DNA of 5,481 bases, from positions 1 to 5,481 of the forward strand of contig CAJKFZ010000186.1 of NCBI GenBank assembly GCA_905199285.1. Direction: 5' to 3'. The notes below the pieces were generated by a model. The model had not been told where the DNA came from, searched no databases, and saw only the letters and a program-made list of their open reading frames with translations. Shown piece after piece: positions 1 through 5,481 of the stretch. The DNA comes from an uncultured Ruminococcus sp. (lineage in GTDB: Bacteria > Bacillota > Clostridia > Oscillospirales > Ruminococcaceae). The translations under genes and the position numbers were made by a program. Position 1 is the stretch's first letter; every line of letters begins with the position of its first letter.

Positions 1-21
1 AAAATAATTAATATCGGGATT

Positions 22-77
22 CCAAAGGGGATGTACTCCCCTTTGGCAGGGGTACAAGGGGACAGCGTCCCCTTGTA
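22..77. repeat. Tandem pair of GC-rich perfect palindromes (interspersed-repeat-like)
   Basis: Two adjacent hairpins stand just upstream of the glycosyltransferase promoter. The first has a 10-bp stem, CCAAAGGGGA (22-31) with TCCCCTTTGG (37-46), and a 5-nt loop. The second has an 11-bp stem, TACAAGGGGAC (53-63) with GTCCCCTTGTA (67-77), and a 3-nt AGC loop. Both stems share the core AAGGGGA. Neither is followed by a T-tract on the plus strand, so a plain intrinsic terminator is unlikely, although they could slow or protect the end of a transcript entering from the left. The core CAGCGTCCCCT recurs, inverted, in the repeat at the right edge of the window, which suggests an interspersed family. 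The palindromes are certain; the family assignment is inference. Confidence 0.75.
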
Positions 78-82
78 AGATG

Positions 83-111
83 TTGACATATTCCGGGGTA
101 TGTGATATACT
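83..111 (+). promoter_or_regulatory. Sigma-A-type promoter of the glycosyltransferase gene
   Basis: A consensus -35 box TTGACA (83-88) is followed by a 17-nt spacer and a -10 box TATACT (106-111). TGA immediately precedes the -10 box, giving an extended TGn motif. Transcription should begin near 118, leaving a leader of about 25 nt before the start codon at 143. The -35 box begins six bases after the second palindrome, so anything binding or folding there could affect initiation. Confidence 0.85.
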
Positions 112-142
112 TTAAGAAAGAATTGTTAAAAGAGGTTGAAAA

Positions 143-1159
143 ATGCGTCCGCCAGAGATTTTATATATGATAGTTCCCTGCTATAACGAGCAGGAGGTTC
201 TTCCTGAAACTGCAAGACAGCTTAAAGAAAAGTACCGCTTTCTTATAGAACGCAGTCTTATTTCGCCGCAAAGCCGCATAGTTTTTGTCAACGACGGTTC
301 AAGTGACGAAACATGGAGCATTATTGAAAAGCTTCACTGCGATGAACCGGAATTTTTTTCCGGAATCAATCTTGCCCGCAACAGCGGTCATCAGAACGCT
401 GTGCTTGCCGGACTGATGACCGTTAAGGATATATGCGATGTCTGTATCACTATGGACGCCGATCTTCAGGACGATATTAACGCTATTGACGAGATGATGC
501 AGAAATATTATGAGGGGAATCAAGTCGTTTACGGTGTAAGAAGTGCAAGAAAAACCGATACGTTTTTCAAGAAGTTTACTGCCGAGAGCTTTTATAAGTT
601 CATGAAAGCGATGGGAGCAGATGTTGTTTACAACCATGCTGATTTCCGTCTGATGAGCAAACGTGTTTTGCAGGAACTTTCTGAATTCAAAGAAGTGAAT
701 CTGTTTCTGAGGGGAATGGTTCCGCTGATAGGCTTTAAAAGCTGCAGCGTTTATTACGAACGCCGTGAAAGGCTTGCCGGAGAAAGCAAATATCCGCTTC
801 GGAAGATGCTTTCATTTGCCATAAATGGAATAACTTCTTTCAGCACAAAGCCGCTTAAACTGATAACGAGTCTTGGCTTTATAATGTCGATGATGAGCAT
901 TCTGGCGTTTATCTGGGCATTTATTGCAAAATTTGCCGGATTTTCCGAGCTTGGCTGGTCAAGCACAATATGTTCGATCTGGCTGATTGGCGGTTTACAG
1001 CTTTTCTGTCTTGGCATAATCGGAGAGTATGTCGGCAAGATATATGCCGAGGTCAAGCAAAGACCACGCTTTATCGTGGCGGATTTTCTGAACGAACTTG
1101 GTGCGGAATTTCATAATGACGAGAATATAAACGGTACAAATACCGACGATAATCAATAA
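143..1159 (+). CDS. Family 2 glycosyltransferase, polyprenyl-phosphate (DPM1/GtrB/CsbB-like) type
   Basis: This 338-residue membrane glycosyltransferase probably transfers a sugar from a nucleotide donor to undecaprenyl phosphate on the cytoplasmic face, supplying lipid-linked sugar for envelope glycosylation. The GT-A domain spans about residues 6-165: IVPCYNEQE (10-18), VNDGSSD (49-55), the metal/nucleotide motif DAD at 105-107 within TMDADLQDD, and NLARNSGHQNA (76-86). HADFRLMS (165-172) and FLRG (188-191) are typical of the GtrB/YkcC branch. Two C-terminal membrane segments follow (about 238-262 and 272-294), then the family's GEYVGKIYAEVKQRPRF ending (294-310). The length is usual. The start is supported by AGAGG (131-135), seven bases upstream. 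It appears monocistronic, with its own promoter and a terminator just after the stop. No GtrA-like flippase or acceptor transferase lies beside it, so sugar and final acceptor are unknown. The family call is firm; the role is inferred. Confidence 0.93.
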   Translation: MRPPEILYMIVPCYNEQEVLPETARQLKEKYRFLIERSLISPQSRIVFVNDGSSDETWSIIEKLHCDEPEFFSGINLARNSGHQNAVLAGLMTVKDICDVCITMDADLQDDINAIDEMMQKYYEGNQVVYGVRSARKTDTFFKKFTAESFYKFMKAMGADVVYNHADFRLMSKRVLQELSEFKEVNLFLRGMVPLIGFKSCSVYYERRERLAGESKYPLRKMLSFAINGITSFSTKPLKLITSLGFIMSMMSILAFIWAFIAKFAGFSELGWSSTICSIWLIGGLQLFCLGIIGEYVGKIYAEVKQRPRFIVADFLNELGAEFHNDENINGTNTDDNQ

Positions 1160-1163
1160 ACAG

Positions 1164-1199
1164 AAAAAAGGCTGCTGCACTTTTCGTGCGGCAGCCTTT
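1164..1199. terminator. Bidirectional intrinsic terminator between convergent genes
   Basis: The stem is AAAGGCTGCTGCAC (1167-1180) with GTGCGGCAGCCTTT (1186-1199), with a TTTTC loop and a single T-G wobble. On the minus strand it ends in a run of six T (complement of 1164-1169), a textbook terminator for the gene ending at 1218. On the plus strand the tail TTTAATATT is weaker, but the hairpin begins only a few bases after the glycosyltransferase stop. One hairpin therefore appears to serve both genes. Confidence 0.9.
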
Positions 1200-1217
1200 A
1201 ATATTGCAATAGAGATC

Positions 1218-2408
1218 TCAGAATTTCTTCTTCTCATCCTCGATAAGCTTGAGAAGATCGTCAACAGACATATCTGCGGCGGATTTTTTTCTTGCAGAAG
1301 AATCAGTACGCTTGATAATATCGGAAATATCGGGCGAACTGCTCTTTTTCGGAGCTTTATTTGCCTGCGGCTGTGCAGACTGGCTTCTGAGCGGAGTCGT
1401 TTTCGGGATATCGTTTCTTGCCATTTCAGCAAGCTGTGCCTTTGGAAGAATACCTGTAATGTCGGAAACCGATTCTGCCGGCTGCTTTGAGCCTGCACTC
1501 TTGATGGAGAAAGTACCTGTACGCTCAGCTTCAGCAGTTTTTCGGAGCATTTCTTCTCTTAAAGCGTCCGCTGTAGGAGCAGTTGAGGAAGTTCCGCCGA
1601 CATTTCTTGCGGCAAAAGAAGATTCCGCACTGCGCTGTGCTTTAAACTGCATTGTACGTTCCTTTTCCTTCTGATAAGGAGAATCGGGATTGACTTTTTT
1701 CTGGCTGAAGTTTTCAACTATAGACATTTTTTTGCGTTCAAGCTCATCGCTTGGCTGTATTTCCTGAATATTCTCAAAAAGAGGAGAATTGGTTTTTGCA
1801 TGAGAATTTACTCTGGAATCGCCGCCGTTGTTTTCATATTCATAGAAATCGTATTCGATCTCATCGTCTTCGGCAGCGCTTTTTGAAGAAGCGATCTTAA
1901 CTATAAGGAAGATAACAAGAATTACGCATGGGAGCAGAAGTTCGAGAAGAATTCCCTTAATGCTCCTTGTAAATTTGATGAACTTTCCAAGCTCTTTGCT
2001 TTCGGGATATCCTGTACAGAGAGCAACGATCTTATCTTTTGTTATCGTGTTTTCGTCAACACTTGAGGCGTTTGCTGTTGAAAACTTTTCCGTTCCGTCC
2101 TCGCTTGTAACAACGTCATAAATACTGCGCAGACTAAGCGTATCAGGAGAGTCGGCAGGGTAGCAGAGGACGATATCACGTGCTAAAACCGATTCGTTTT
2201 TTATTTCTTTAGCGATAAGCGCAGCTCCGGATGTAACATTGTTGCCAAGGTTATCTCCTTCGCCGACGATGTAAATATATCTTCCGAAAATATGCGGAGT
2301 TTTTCCGCCTGAAAATGTAATATTTATCAAAAGTGAAATAATGACGAAAACAATACAAATAATTGTAATCAGGATTTTAAGTAGCGAGAATCTCTTTTTC
2401 TTTTCCAT
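1218..2408 (-). CDS. Two-TM protein with degenerate SipW-like signal peptidase domain and long cytoplasmic tail
   Basis: This 396-residue protein has no confident name. A basic N-terminus (KKKR) precedes TM1 (about 9-32). An extracytoplasmic region (about 33-150) leads to TM2 (about 152-172), then a 220-residue charged, Ser/Lys/Ala-rich tail likely disordered in the cytoplasm. The order of elements matches SipW/archaeal-type S26B signal peptidases: DNLGNNVTSGAALIAKEI (52-69) aligns without gaps to the SGSMEP-type block, ARDIVL (76-81) to the GDV(I/V) block, LRSIYDVV (93-100) to the THRV block, FSTANAS (109-115) to the TKGDAN block, and IVALCTGYPESKELGKFI (127-144) to the strand and loop before the last TM. 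In this alignment the catalytic Ser is Asn53 and the His position is Leu, Arg or Ser, so it is probably not a protease. The tail is acidic at 180-192 and ends in MSVDDLLKLI plus a basic stretch. AAGGA (complement of 2419-2423) lies about 10 nt before the ATG. The gene itself is secure; the fold is my inference from remote similarity. Confidence 0.75.
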   Translation of the reverse strand: MEKKKRFSLLKILITIICIVFVIISLLINITFSGGKTPHIFGRYIYIVGEGDNLGNNVTSGAALIAKEIKNESVLARDIVLCYPADSPDTLSLRSIYDVVTSEDGTEKFSTANASSVDENTITKDKIVALCTGYPESKELGKFIKFTRSIKGILLELLLPCVILVIFLIVKIASSKSAAEDDEIEYDFYEYENNGGDSRVNSHAKTNSPLFENIQEIQPSDELERKKMSIVENFSQKKVNPDSPYQKEKERTMQFKAQRSAESSFAARNVGGTSSTAPTADALREEMLRKTAEAERTGTFSIKSAGSKQPAESVSDITGILPKAQLAEMARNDIPKTTPLRSQSAQPQANKAPKKSSSPDISDIIKRTDSSARKKSAADMSVDDLLKLIEDEKKKF

Positions 2409-2459
2409 AAAAAATCATTCCTTTTCATTTTGTCGATCTGTTTTTCTTCTACACTTTTT

Positions 2460-2561
2460 CCCCTGTATGAATAACTCAAAAGCTTTTTCAAATAATATAT
2501 TGGCGGTGAAACTATTGTTCAACGATTGATGCAGAGCCGTATCCGGCTTCTTTACAAGGGG
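2460..2561 (-). promoter_or_regulatory. Possible structured RNA leader of the minus-strand membrane-protein gene
   Basis: If transcription starts near 2563, the RNA's very 5' end reads AACCCCUUGUA. That segment (complement of 2553-2561) can pair with UACAGGGG (complement of 2460-2467) in an 8-bp stem with one bulged base, closing a domain of about 100 nt. Inside lies a perfect 5-bp GC-rich hairpin, AGCCG/CGGCT with a 4-nt loop (2535-2548), and a weaker TCAA/TTGA hairpin (2519-2529). I do not recognise a known riboswitch class, and no T-tract terminator is visible inside. About 50 unstructured bases with the ribosome binding site follow. The pairing is seen; a regulatory role is speculative. 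Confidence 0.35.
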
Positions 2562-2569
2562 TTATATTT

Positions 2570-2598
2570 ATTATACCACATATTGAGAGAAATTTCAA
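2570..2598 (-). promoter_or_regulatory. Sigma-A-type promoter of the minus-strand gene
   Basis: Read on the minus strand, TTGAAA (complement of 2593-2598) is followed by a 17-nt spacer and a perfect TATAAT (complement of 2570-2575). TGG stands directly before the -10 box, making an extended -10. The predicted start is near 2563, which leaves a long 5' leader of about 155 nt before the ATG at 2408. Confidence 0.85.
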
Positions 2599-2654
2599 AT
2601 GTTTTTCATGTTTTATTTTTTAAAAATGTATCGAATATGACTAATATATATTAT

Positions 2655-2754
2655 TTTGTTGGTATTCAACAAATTTGGAACGGCAAATTTCTTTGGTTTG
2701 TCATATTACACAATGAATGACAAGCGAACTTGTTCATAAAATAACGCAAATTTG
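2655..2754. promoter_or_regulatory. Cluster of operator-like inverted repeats upstream of glgP
   Basis: Four dyads fall in 100 bases between the divergent promoters: TTTGTTG/CAACAAA (2655-2661 and 2667-2673, 5-nt loop); AAATTTG/CAAATTT (2671-2677 and 2684-2690, 6-nt loop), which shares AAA with the previous one; TGACAAG/CTTGTTCA (2718-2724 and 2729-2736, one unpaired base); and the palindrome CAAATTTG at 2747-2754. The same CAAATTTG also occurs at 2670-2677 and a 7/8 match at 2684-2691. Such spacing would suit a regulator binding upstream of the glgP -35 box at 2809, but AT-rich DNA yields short dyads by chance and no known operator is recognised. Confidence 0.35.
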
Positions 2755-2808
2755 ATGTTTTTTCGCAATATGTAAATTAAGTGGATAAATATTTGTTGAA
2801 ATATACAG

Positions 2809-2837
2809 TTGCAAAAAAATCTGAAACATAGTATAAT
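2809..2837 (+). promoter_or_regulatory. Sigma-A-type promoter of glgP
   Basis: A -35 box TTGCAA (2809-2814), a 17-nt spacer and a perfect -10 box TATAAT (2832-2837) place the transcription start near 2844. The leader to the chosen start codon is therefore about 114 nt, longer than translation alone needs. No catabolite-responsive cre-like site was recognised around it. Confidence 0.85.
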
Positions 2838-2924
2838 TAAAATAATACCGTTAGTAGATTTGTCCTGTGATAAATGACGATAGACCGTTTGTATAGAGTT
2901 TGGGACAATATACGCACAGTAATG

Positions 2925-2950
2925 TTGCCGCATCAGTCGGCGGAATGGAG
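2925..2950 (+). promoter_or_regulatory. glgP ribosome binding site with an abutting hairpin
   Basis: GGAG (2947-2950) lies seven bases before the ATG at 2958 and decides that start. The in-frame ATG at 2874 has no such sequence in front of it. A hairpin, UUGCCG (2925-2930) with CGGCGG (2938-2943), four GC pairs plus two G-U pairs, ends three bases before the GGAG. It could help keep the site open or tune initiation; that effect is inferred. Confidence 0.65.
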
Positions 2951-2957
2951 ATTTTAT

Positions 2958-5366
2958 ATGGCAAATAAAAACGTAAATCCACTCATGGACAGAATTAAAG
3001 ACGAATTCCCGAGAAAGCTGCAGCTTCTCTACAGCGTTTCCCCTGAAGAGGCCTCTGATAAGCAGGTTTATCATGTTCTTTCCTCAATAATCGTGGAGAT
3101 CCTCGGCGCAAAAAGACAGAGCTTTATCAACCACACTCACTCTGTCGGCGGAAAGCAGATATACTATCTCTCTATGGAATTCCTTATGGGACGTTCTTTA
3201 AAAACAAGTCTTTACAACTTAGAGCTTGCCGACGATATCAAGGCAATGCTCAAACAGTATGACATCAATCTTGATAAAATTTATGATTACGAGCCTGACG
3301 CCGGTCTTGGAAACGGCGGTCTCGGACGTCTTGCAGCCTGCTACCTCGATGGTCTTGCAACTCAGGGATTCCCTGCAATGGGACATTCCATCTGCTATGA
3401 ATACGGAATCTTCCAGCAGAAGCTTGAGGACGGCTGGCAGACAGAGCTTCCTGATAACTGGCTCCCCGGCGGTTCAGTATGGCTCGTTCCTAAGCCTGAG
3501 CTTTCCATTGATATTCATTTTGAAGGCGATCTTCAGGAATACTGGGATAATCAGTATCACTACATCTCTCATGTAAACTACAACACAGTTGTTGCTACTC
3601 CTTATGATATGTACGTTTCAGGCTACGGCGGAGAGGGCGTTTCCGTTCTTCGTCTCTGGTCGGCTAAGGCTCCGAGCTTCGATATGGATATGTTCAATAA
3701 GGGTAATTATGAAAGTGCTCTTGCTCAGAATTCTATCGCAAACGCTATCTCAAAGATCCTTTATCCTAACGATAACCACAACGAGGGTAAGTCGCTTCGT
3801 CTCCGTCAGCAGTATTTCCTTTGTGCAGCAGCTGTCGGTGATATCGTAAACACTCACATGAACGTTTACGGAACTCTCGACAACCTCGCTGAAAAGGTTG
3901 CTATACACATCAACGATACTCATCCGACTCTCGCTATTCCGGAGCTTATGAGAATCCTTCTCGACGACTGTGGCTACACATGGGAGAAATCATGGGATAT
4001 CGTTGTCAAGACTTTCGCTTACACCAATCACACTGTTATGGCTGAAGCCCTTGAAAAGTGGGATGTAAATCTTGTTAAGCACGTTATTCCGAGAATTTTC
4101 TCGATCATCGTTGAGATCAACAACCGTTACTGCCAGTCTCTTATGGAGAGAAACGGCTACGACAGCGCTAAGACTACCCGTATGTCTATCATCAAGGACA
4201 ACATGATCCACATGGCTACACTCTGCGTTGCCGTATCACACAGCGTAAACGGTGTTTCCAAGCTCCATTCCGAGATCATCAAGGAATCTGTATTCCACGA
4301 TGAATACGAGAATACTCCTGAAAAGTTCAAGAACGTTACCAACGGCATCGCTTACAGAAGATGGCTTTATCAGTCCAATCCCGGACTTACAAAGCTTCTT
4401 AGTGAAACTATCGGAACTAAATTTATCAAAGACGGCGCAGAGCTTGAAAAGTTCAGAAAGTTCGAGAACGATAAAAATGTTCTTACCAAGCTTATGGACG
4501 TTAAAAAGGCTAACAAGGAAAATTTTGCTAAATACGTTAAGAATACAAACGGTATCGTTCTTAATACCGACAGCATTTTCGACGTTCAGGTTAAGCGTCT
4601 CCACGAATACAAGAGACAGCACCTTAACGTTATGAATATTCTTTCCGATTATGCTTATCTTCTCAATAATCCTGATGCGGATTTCACTCCTAAAACATAT
4701 ATTTTTGCTGCTAAGGCTGCTCCCGGATATTACCTTGCAAAGCAGATCATCAAGATGATCTGGGCTATTTCTGAGGAGATCAGAAAGAATCCAAGAATCA
4801 GCCAGAAGTTACAGGTCGTATTCCTCGAAAACTACTGTGTAACGCTTTCCGAGCTTCTTATGCCTGCTTCGGAAATTTCCGAACAGATATCCCTCGCAGG
4901 AACAGAGGCTTCCGGTACAGGAAATATGAAGTTTATGCTTAACGGCGCTGTAACTCTTGGTACGCTTGACGGCGCTAACATCGAAATAAACGAGGCTGCC
5001 GGAGAGGGCAACAACATCATCTTTGGTATGACAACTCCTGAAGTTAACGCTCTTAAGGCAAGAGGCTATAATCCGACTGAATACTTCAACAACAACGGAA
5101 TTATCCACGAGGCTATCGAGCGTATGTACCACGGAATCAACGGATGCACATTCAACGACGTTGCAAATTCGCTTAAAGACCGTGACCCGTATATGGTTCT
5201 TGCTGATTTTGACAGCTATAAGAACGCTCAGAGATATGTTACAGAGTGCTACAACGACAAGATGAAGTGGGCTAAGATGTCCCTCAACAACATTGCCGGC
5301 GCAGGAATCTTCTCCGCAGACCGTGCTGTTACGGAATATGCTGACAACATCTGGCATTTAAGATAA
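2958..5366 (+). CDS. glgP: Glycogen/starch phosphorylase (alpha-glucan phosphorylase, GT35)
   Basis: This 802-residue cytoplasmic enzyme removes terminal alpha-1,4-glucose units from glycogen or maltodextrin with phosphate, giving glucose-1-phosphate (EC 2.4.1.1). Its length matches bacterial GlgP/MalP. Visible family blocks are YLSMEFLMGR (70-79), GNGGLGRLAACYLDG (118-132), NDTHPTLAIPELMRI with active-site His322, YTNHTVMAEALEKW, TNGIAYRRW (the clostridial variant), VKRLHEYKRQH with the phosphate-contacting Lys/Arg residues from Lys546, and EASGTGNMKF carrying the pyridoxal-phosphate Lys658. No key residue is missing and the frame is intact. The longer reading from 2874 would add 28 residues unlike any phosphorylase N-terminus, so 2958 with its GGAG site is preferred. 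There is no room for the eukaryotic N-terminal phosphorylation segment. The gene has its own promoter and no other glg gene is in the window. Preference for glycogen over maltodextrin cannot be decided from sequence alone. Confidence 0.97.
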   Translation: MANKNVNPLMDRIKDEFPRKLQLLYSVSPEEASDKQVYHVLSSIIVEILGAKRQSFINHTHSVGGKQIYYLSMEFLMGRSLKTSLYNLELADDIKAMLKQYDINLDKIYDYEPDAGLGNGGLGRLAACYLDGLATQGFPAMGHSICYEYGIFQQKLEDGWQTELPDNWLPGGSVWLVPKPELSIDIHFEGDLQEYWDNQYHYISHVNYNTVVATPYDMYVSGYGGEGVSVLRLWSAKAPSFDMDMFNKGNYESALAQNSIANAISKILYPNDNHNEGKSLRLRQQYFLCAAAVGDIVNTHMNVYGTLDNLAEKVAIHINDTHPTLAIPELMRILLDDCGYTWEKSWDIVVKTFAYTNHTVMAEALEKWDVNLVKHVIPRIFSIIVEINNRYCQSLMERNGYDSAKTTRMSIIKDNMIHMATLCVAVSHSVNGVSKLHSEIIKESVFHDEYENTPEKFKNVTNGIAYRRWLYQSNPGLTKLLSETIGTKFIKDGAELEKFRKFENDKNVLTKLMDVKKANKENFAKYVKNTNGIVLNTDSIFDVQVKRLHEYKRQHLNVMNILSDYAYLLNNPDADFTPKTYIFAAKAAPGYYLAKQIIKMIWAISEEIRKNPRISQKLQVVFLENYCVTLSELLMPASEISEQISLAGTEASGTGNMKFMLNGAVTLGTLDGANIEINEAAGEGNNIIFGMTTPEVNALKARGYNPTEYFNNNGIIHEAIERMYHGINGCTFNDVANSLKDRDPYMVLADFDSYKNAQRYVTECYNDKMKWAKMSLNNIAGAGIFSADRAVTEYADNIWHLR

Positions 5367-5396
5367 TCCAAACTGTTCAAATAGGTGGGCATTGCC

Positions 5397-5419
5397 TGAC
5401 AGCATTTGCTTTTCTGTCA
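5397..5419 (+). terminator. Weak hairpin after glgP, possible terminator
   Basis: TGACAG (5397-5402) pairs with CTGTCA (5414-5419) across an 11-nt T-rich loop, about 30 bases after the glgP stop codon. Only TTT follows, so it lacks a proper T-tract. Termination may instead use the repeat that follows or a signal beyond the window. This is a tentative call. Confidence 0.3.
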
Positions 5420-5424
5420 TTTAA

Positions 5425-5481
5425 AGAGGGGACGCTGCTCCCAACGGTCGCCCGTACCCTCTGTCAGCAAGCTGACATCTC
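5425..5481. repeat. Interspersed structured repeat, truncated by the window edge
   Basis: AGAGGG (5425-5430) can pair with CCCTCT (5457-5462). Enclosed are GGGA/TCCC (5429-5432 and 5439-5442) and ACGG/CCGT with a tetraloop (5444-5455). A perfect 7-bp hairpin TGTCAGC/GCTGACA (5462-5468 and 5471-5477) follows. On the complementary strand it contains CAGCGTCCCCT, shared with the left-edge palindrome, and GGGTAC, also present there. The style resembles the short GC-rich palindromic repeats scattered between genes in Oscillospiraceae; that comparison is from memory. It has no coding content and continues past the last base. Confidence 0.6.

Larger units (their letters stand above)
2409..2957. other. 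Divergent intergenic region between the minus-strand gene and glgP
   Basis: This 549-bp, mostly AT-rich stretch contains no gene I can support. It holds, from left to right, the leader of the minus-strand gene (2409-2563), its promoter (2570-2598), an AT-rich zone with several short inverted repeats (2655-2754), the glgP promoter (2809-2837) and the glgP leader (about 2844-2957). The short open frames crossing it on the plus strand lack ribosome binding sites and overlap these promoters. Confidence 0.8.

Noticed and set aside
22..77. CRISPR repeats at the left edge
   Set aside because: Only two dissimilar palindromes are present, with no regular spacers and no cas genes.
995..1498. Minus-strand open frame of 167 codons spanning the convergent gene ends
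   Set aside because: It crosses the bidirectional terminator and overlaps both real genes in another frame, with an Arg/Lys/Gln-rich translation that looks non-biological.
2369..2428. Possible 19-codon leader peptide on the minus strand overlapping the gene start
   Set aside because: Its ATG lacks a convincing ribosome binding site, and the AAGGA inside it already serves the downstream ATG at 2408.
2341..2529. Plus-strand open frame of 62 codons overlapping the start of the minus-strand gene
   Set aside because: It is mostly antisense to the TM1-coding part of a real gene; its hydrophobic/Phe-rich content reflects that antisense composition and no ribosome binding site precedes it.
2526..2720. 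Plus-strand open frame of 64 codons in the intergenic region
   Set aside because: It starts with TTG, has no ribosome binding site, is AT-rich with low-complexity content, and runs across the well-formed minus-strand promoter at 2570-2598.
2718..2736. Catabolite-repression (cre) site upstream of glgP
   Set aside because: The dyad TGACAAG-N4-CTTGTTCA has the wrong length and lacks the central arrangement of the TGWNANCGNTNWCA consensus.
4809..5357. Long minus-strand open frame of 182 codons antisense to glgP
   Set aside because: It is a codon-bias shadow of glgP; no start signal is evident and the translation shows no recognisable domain.

Overview
The window reads as chromosomal DNA of a low- to mid-G+C Gram-positive anaerobe, most likely a gut or rumen Clostridia of the Ruminococcus / Oscillospiraceae type. 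This rests on consensus sigma-A promoters with extended -10 boxes, purine-rich Shine-Dalgarno sequences, a clostridial-looking glycogen phosphorylase, and GC-rich palindromic interspersed repeats at both edges. The assignment is inferred from style and was not tested by a database search.

Layout. (1) Positions 1-80 hold two adjacent perfect palindromes of a repeat-like element. (2) A strong promoter (83-111) drives a family 2, polyprenyl-phosphate-type glycosyltransferase (143-1159, +). (3) A hairpin at 1164-1199 separates it from a convergent gene and suits termination on both strands. (4) The convergent gene (1218-2408, -) encodes a two-TM membrane protein. Its extracytoplasmic region looks like a SipW-type signal peptidase whose catalytic residues have been lost, and it carries a long, probably disordered cytoplasmic tail. 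(5) A 549-bp divergent intergenic region (2409-2957) holds a promoter facing each way, a possible structured leader for the minus-strand gene, a cluster of AT-rich inverted repeats, and a leader of about 110 nt for glgP. (6) Glycogen phosphorylase glgP (start placed at 2958, end 5366, +). (7) Positions 5397-5481 hold a hairpin and the start of a second interspersed repeat, which shares a core with the left-edge element in inverted orientation and runs off the window.

Functionally, the three genes are three separate single-gene transcription units rather than one operon. The glycosyltransferase probably loads a sugar onto a lipid carrier for envelope glycosylation, and glgP releases glucose-1-phosphate from stored alpha-glucan. 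The middle protein has no assignable role. The most unusual content is that protein (a likely inactive signal-peptidase fold with a 220-residue tail), its possible structured leader, and the repeat elements at the edges. I see no phage, transposase, CRISPR, tRNA or rRNA sequence.
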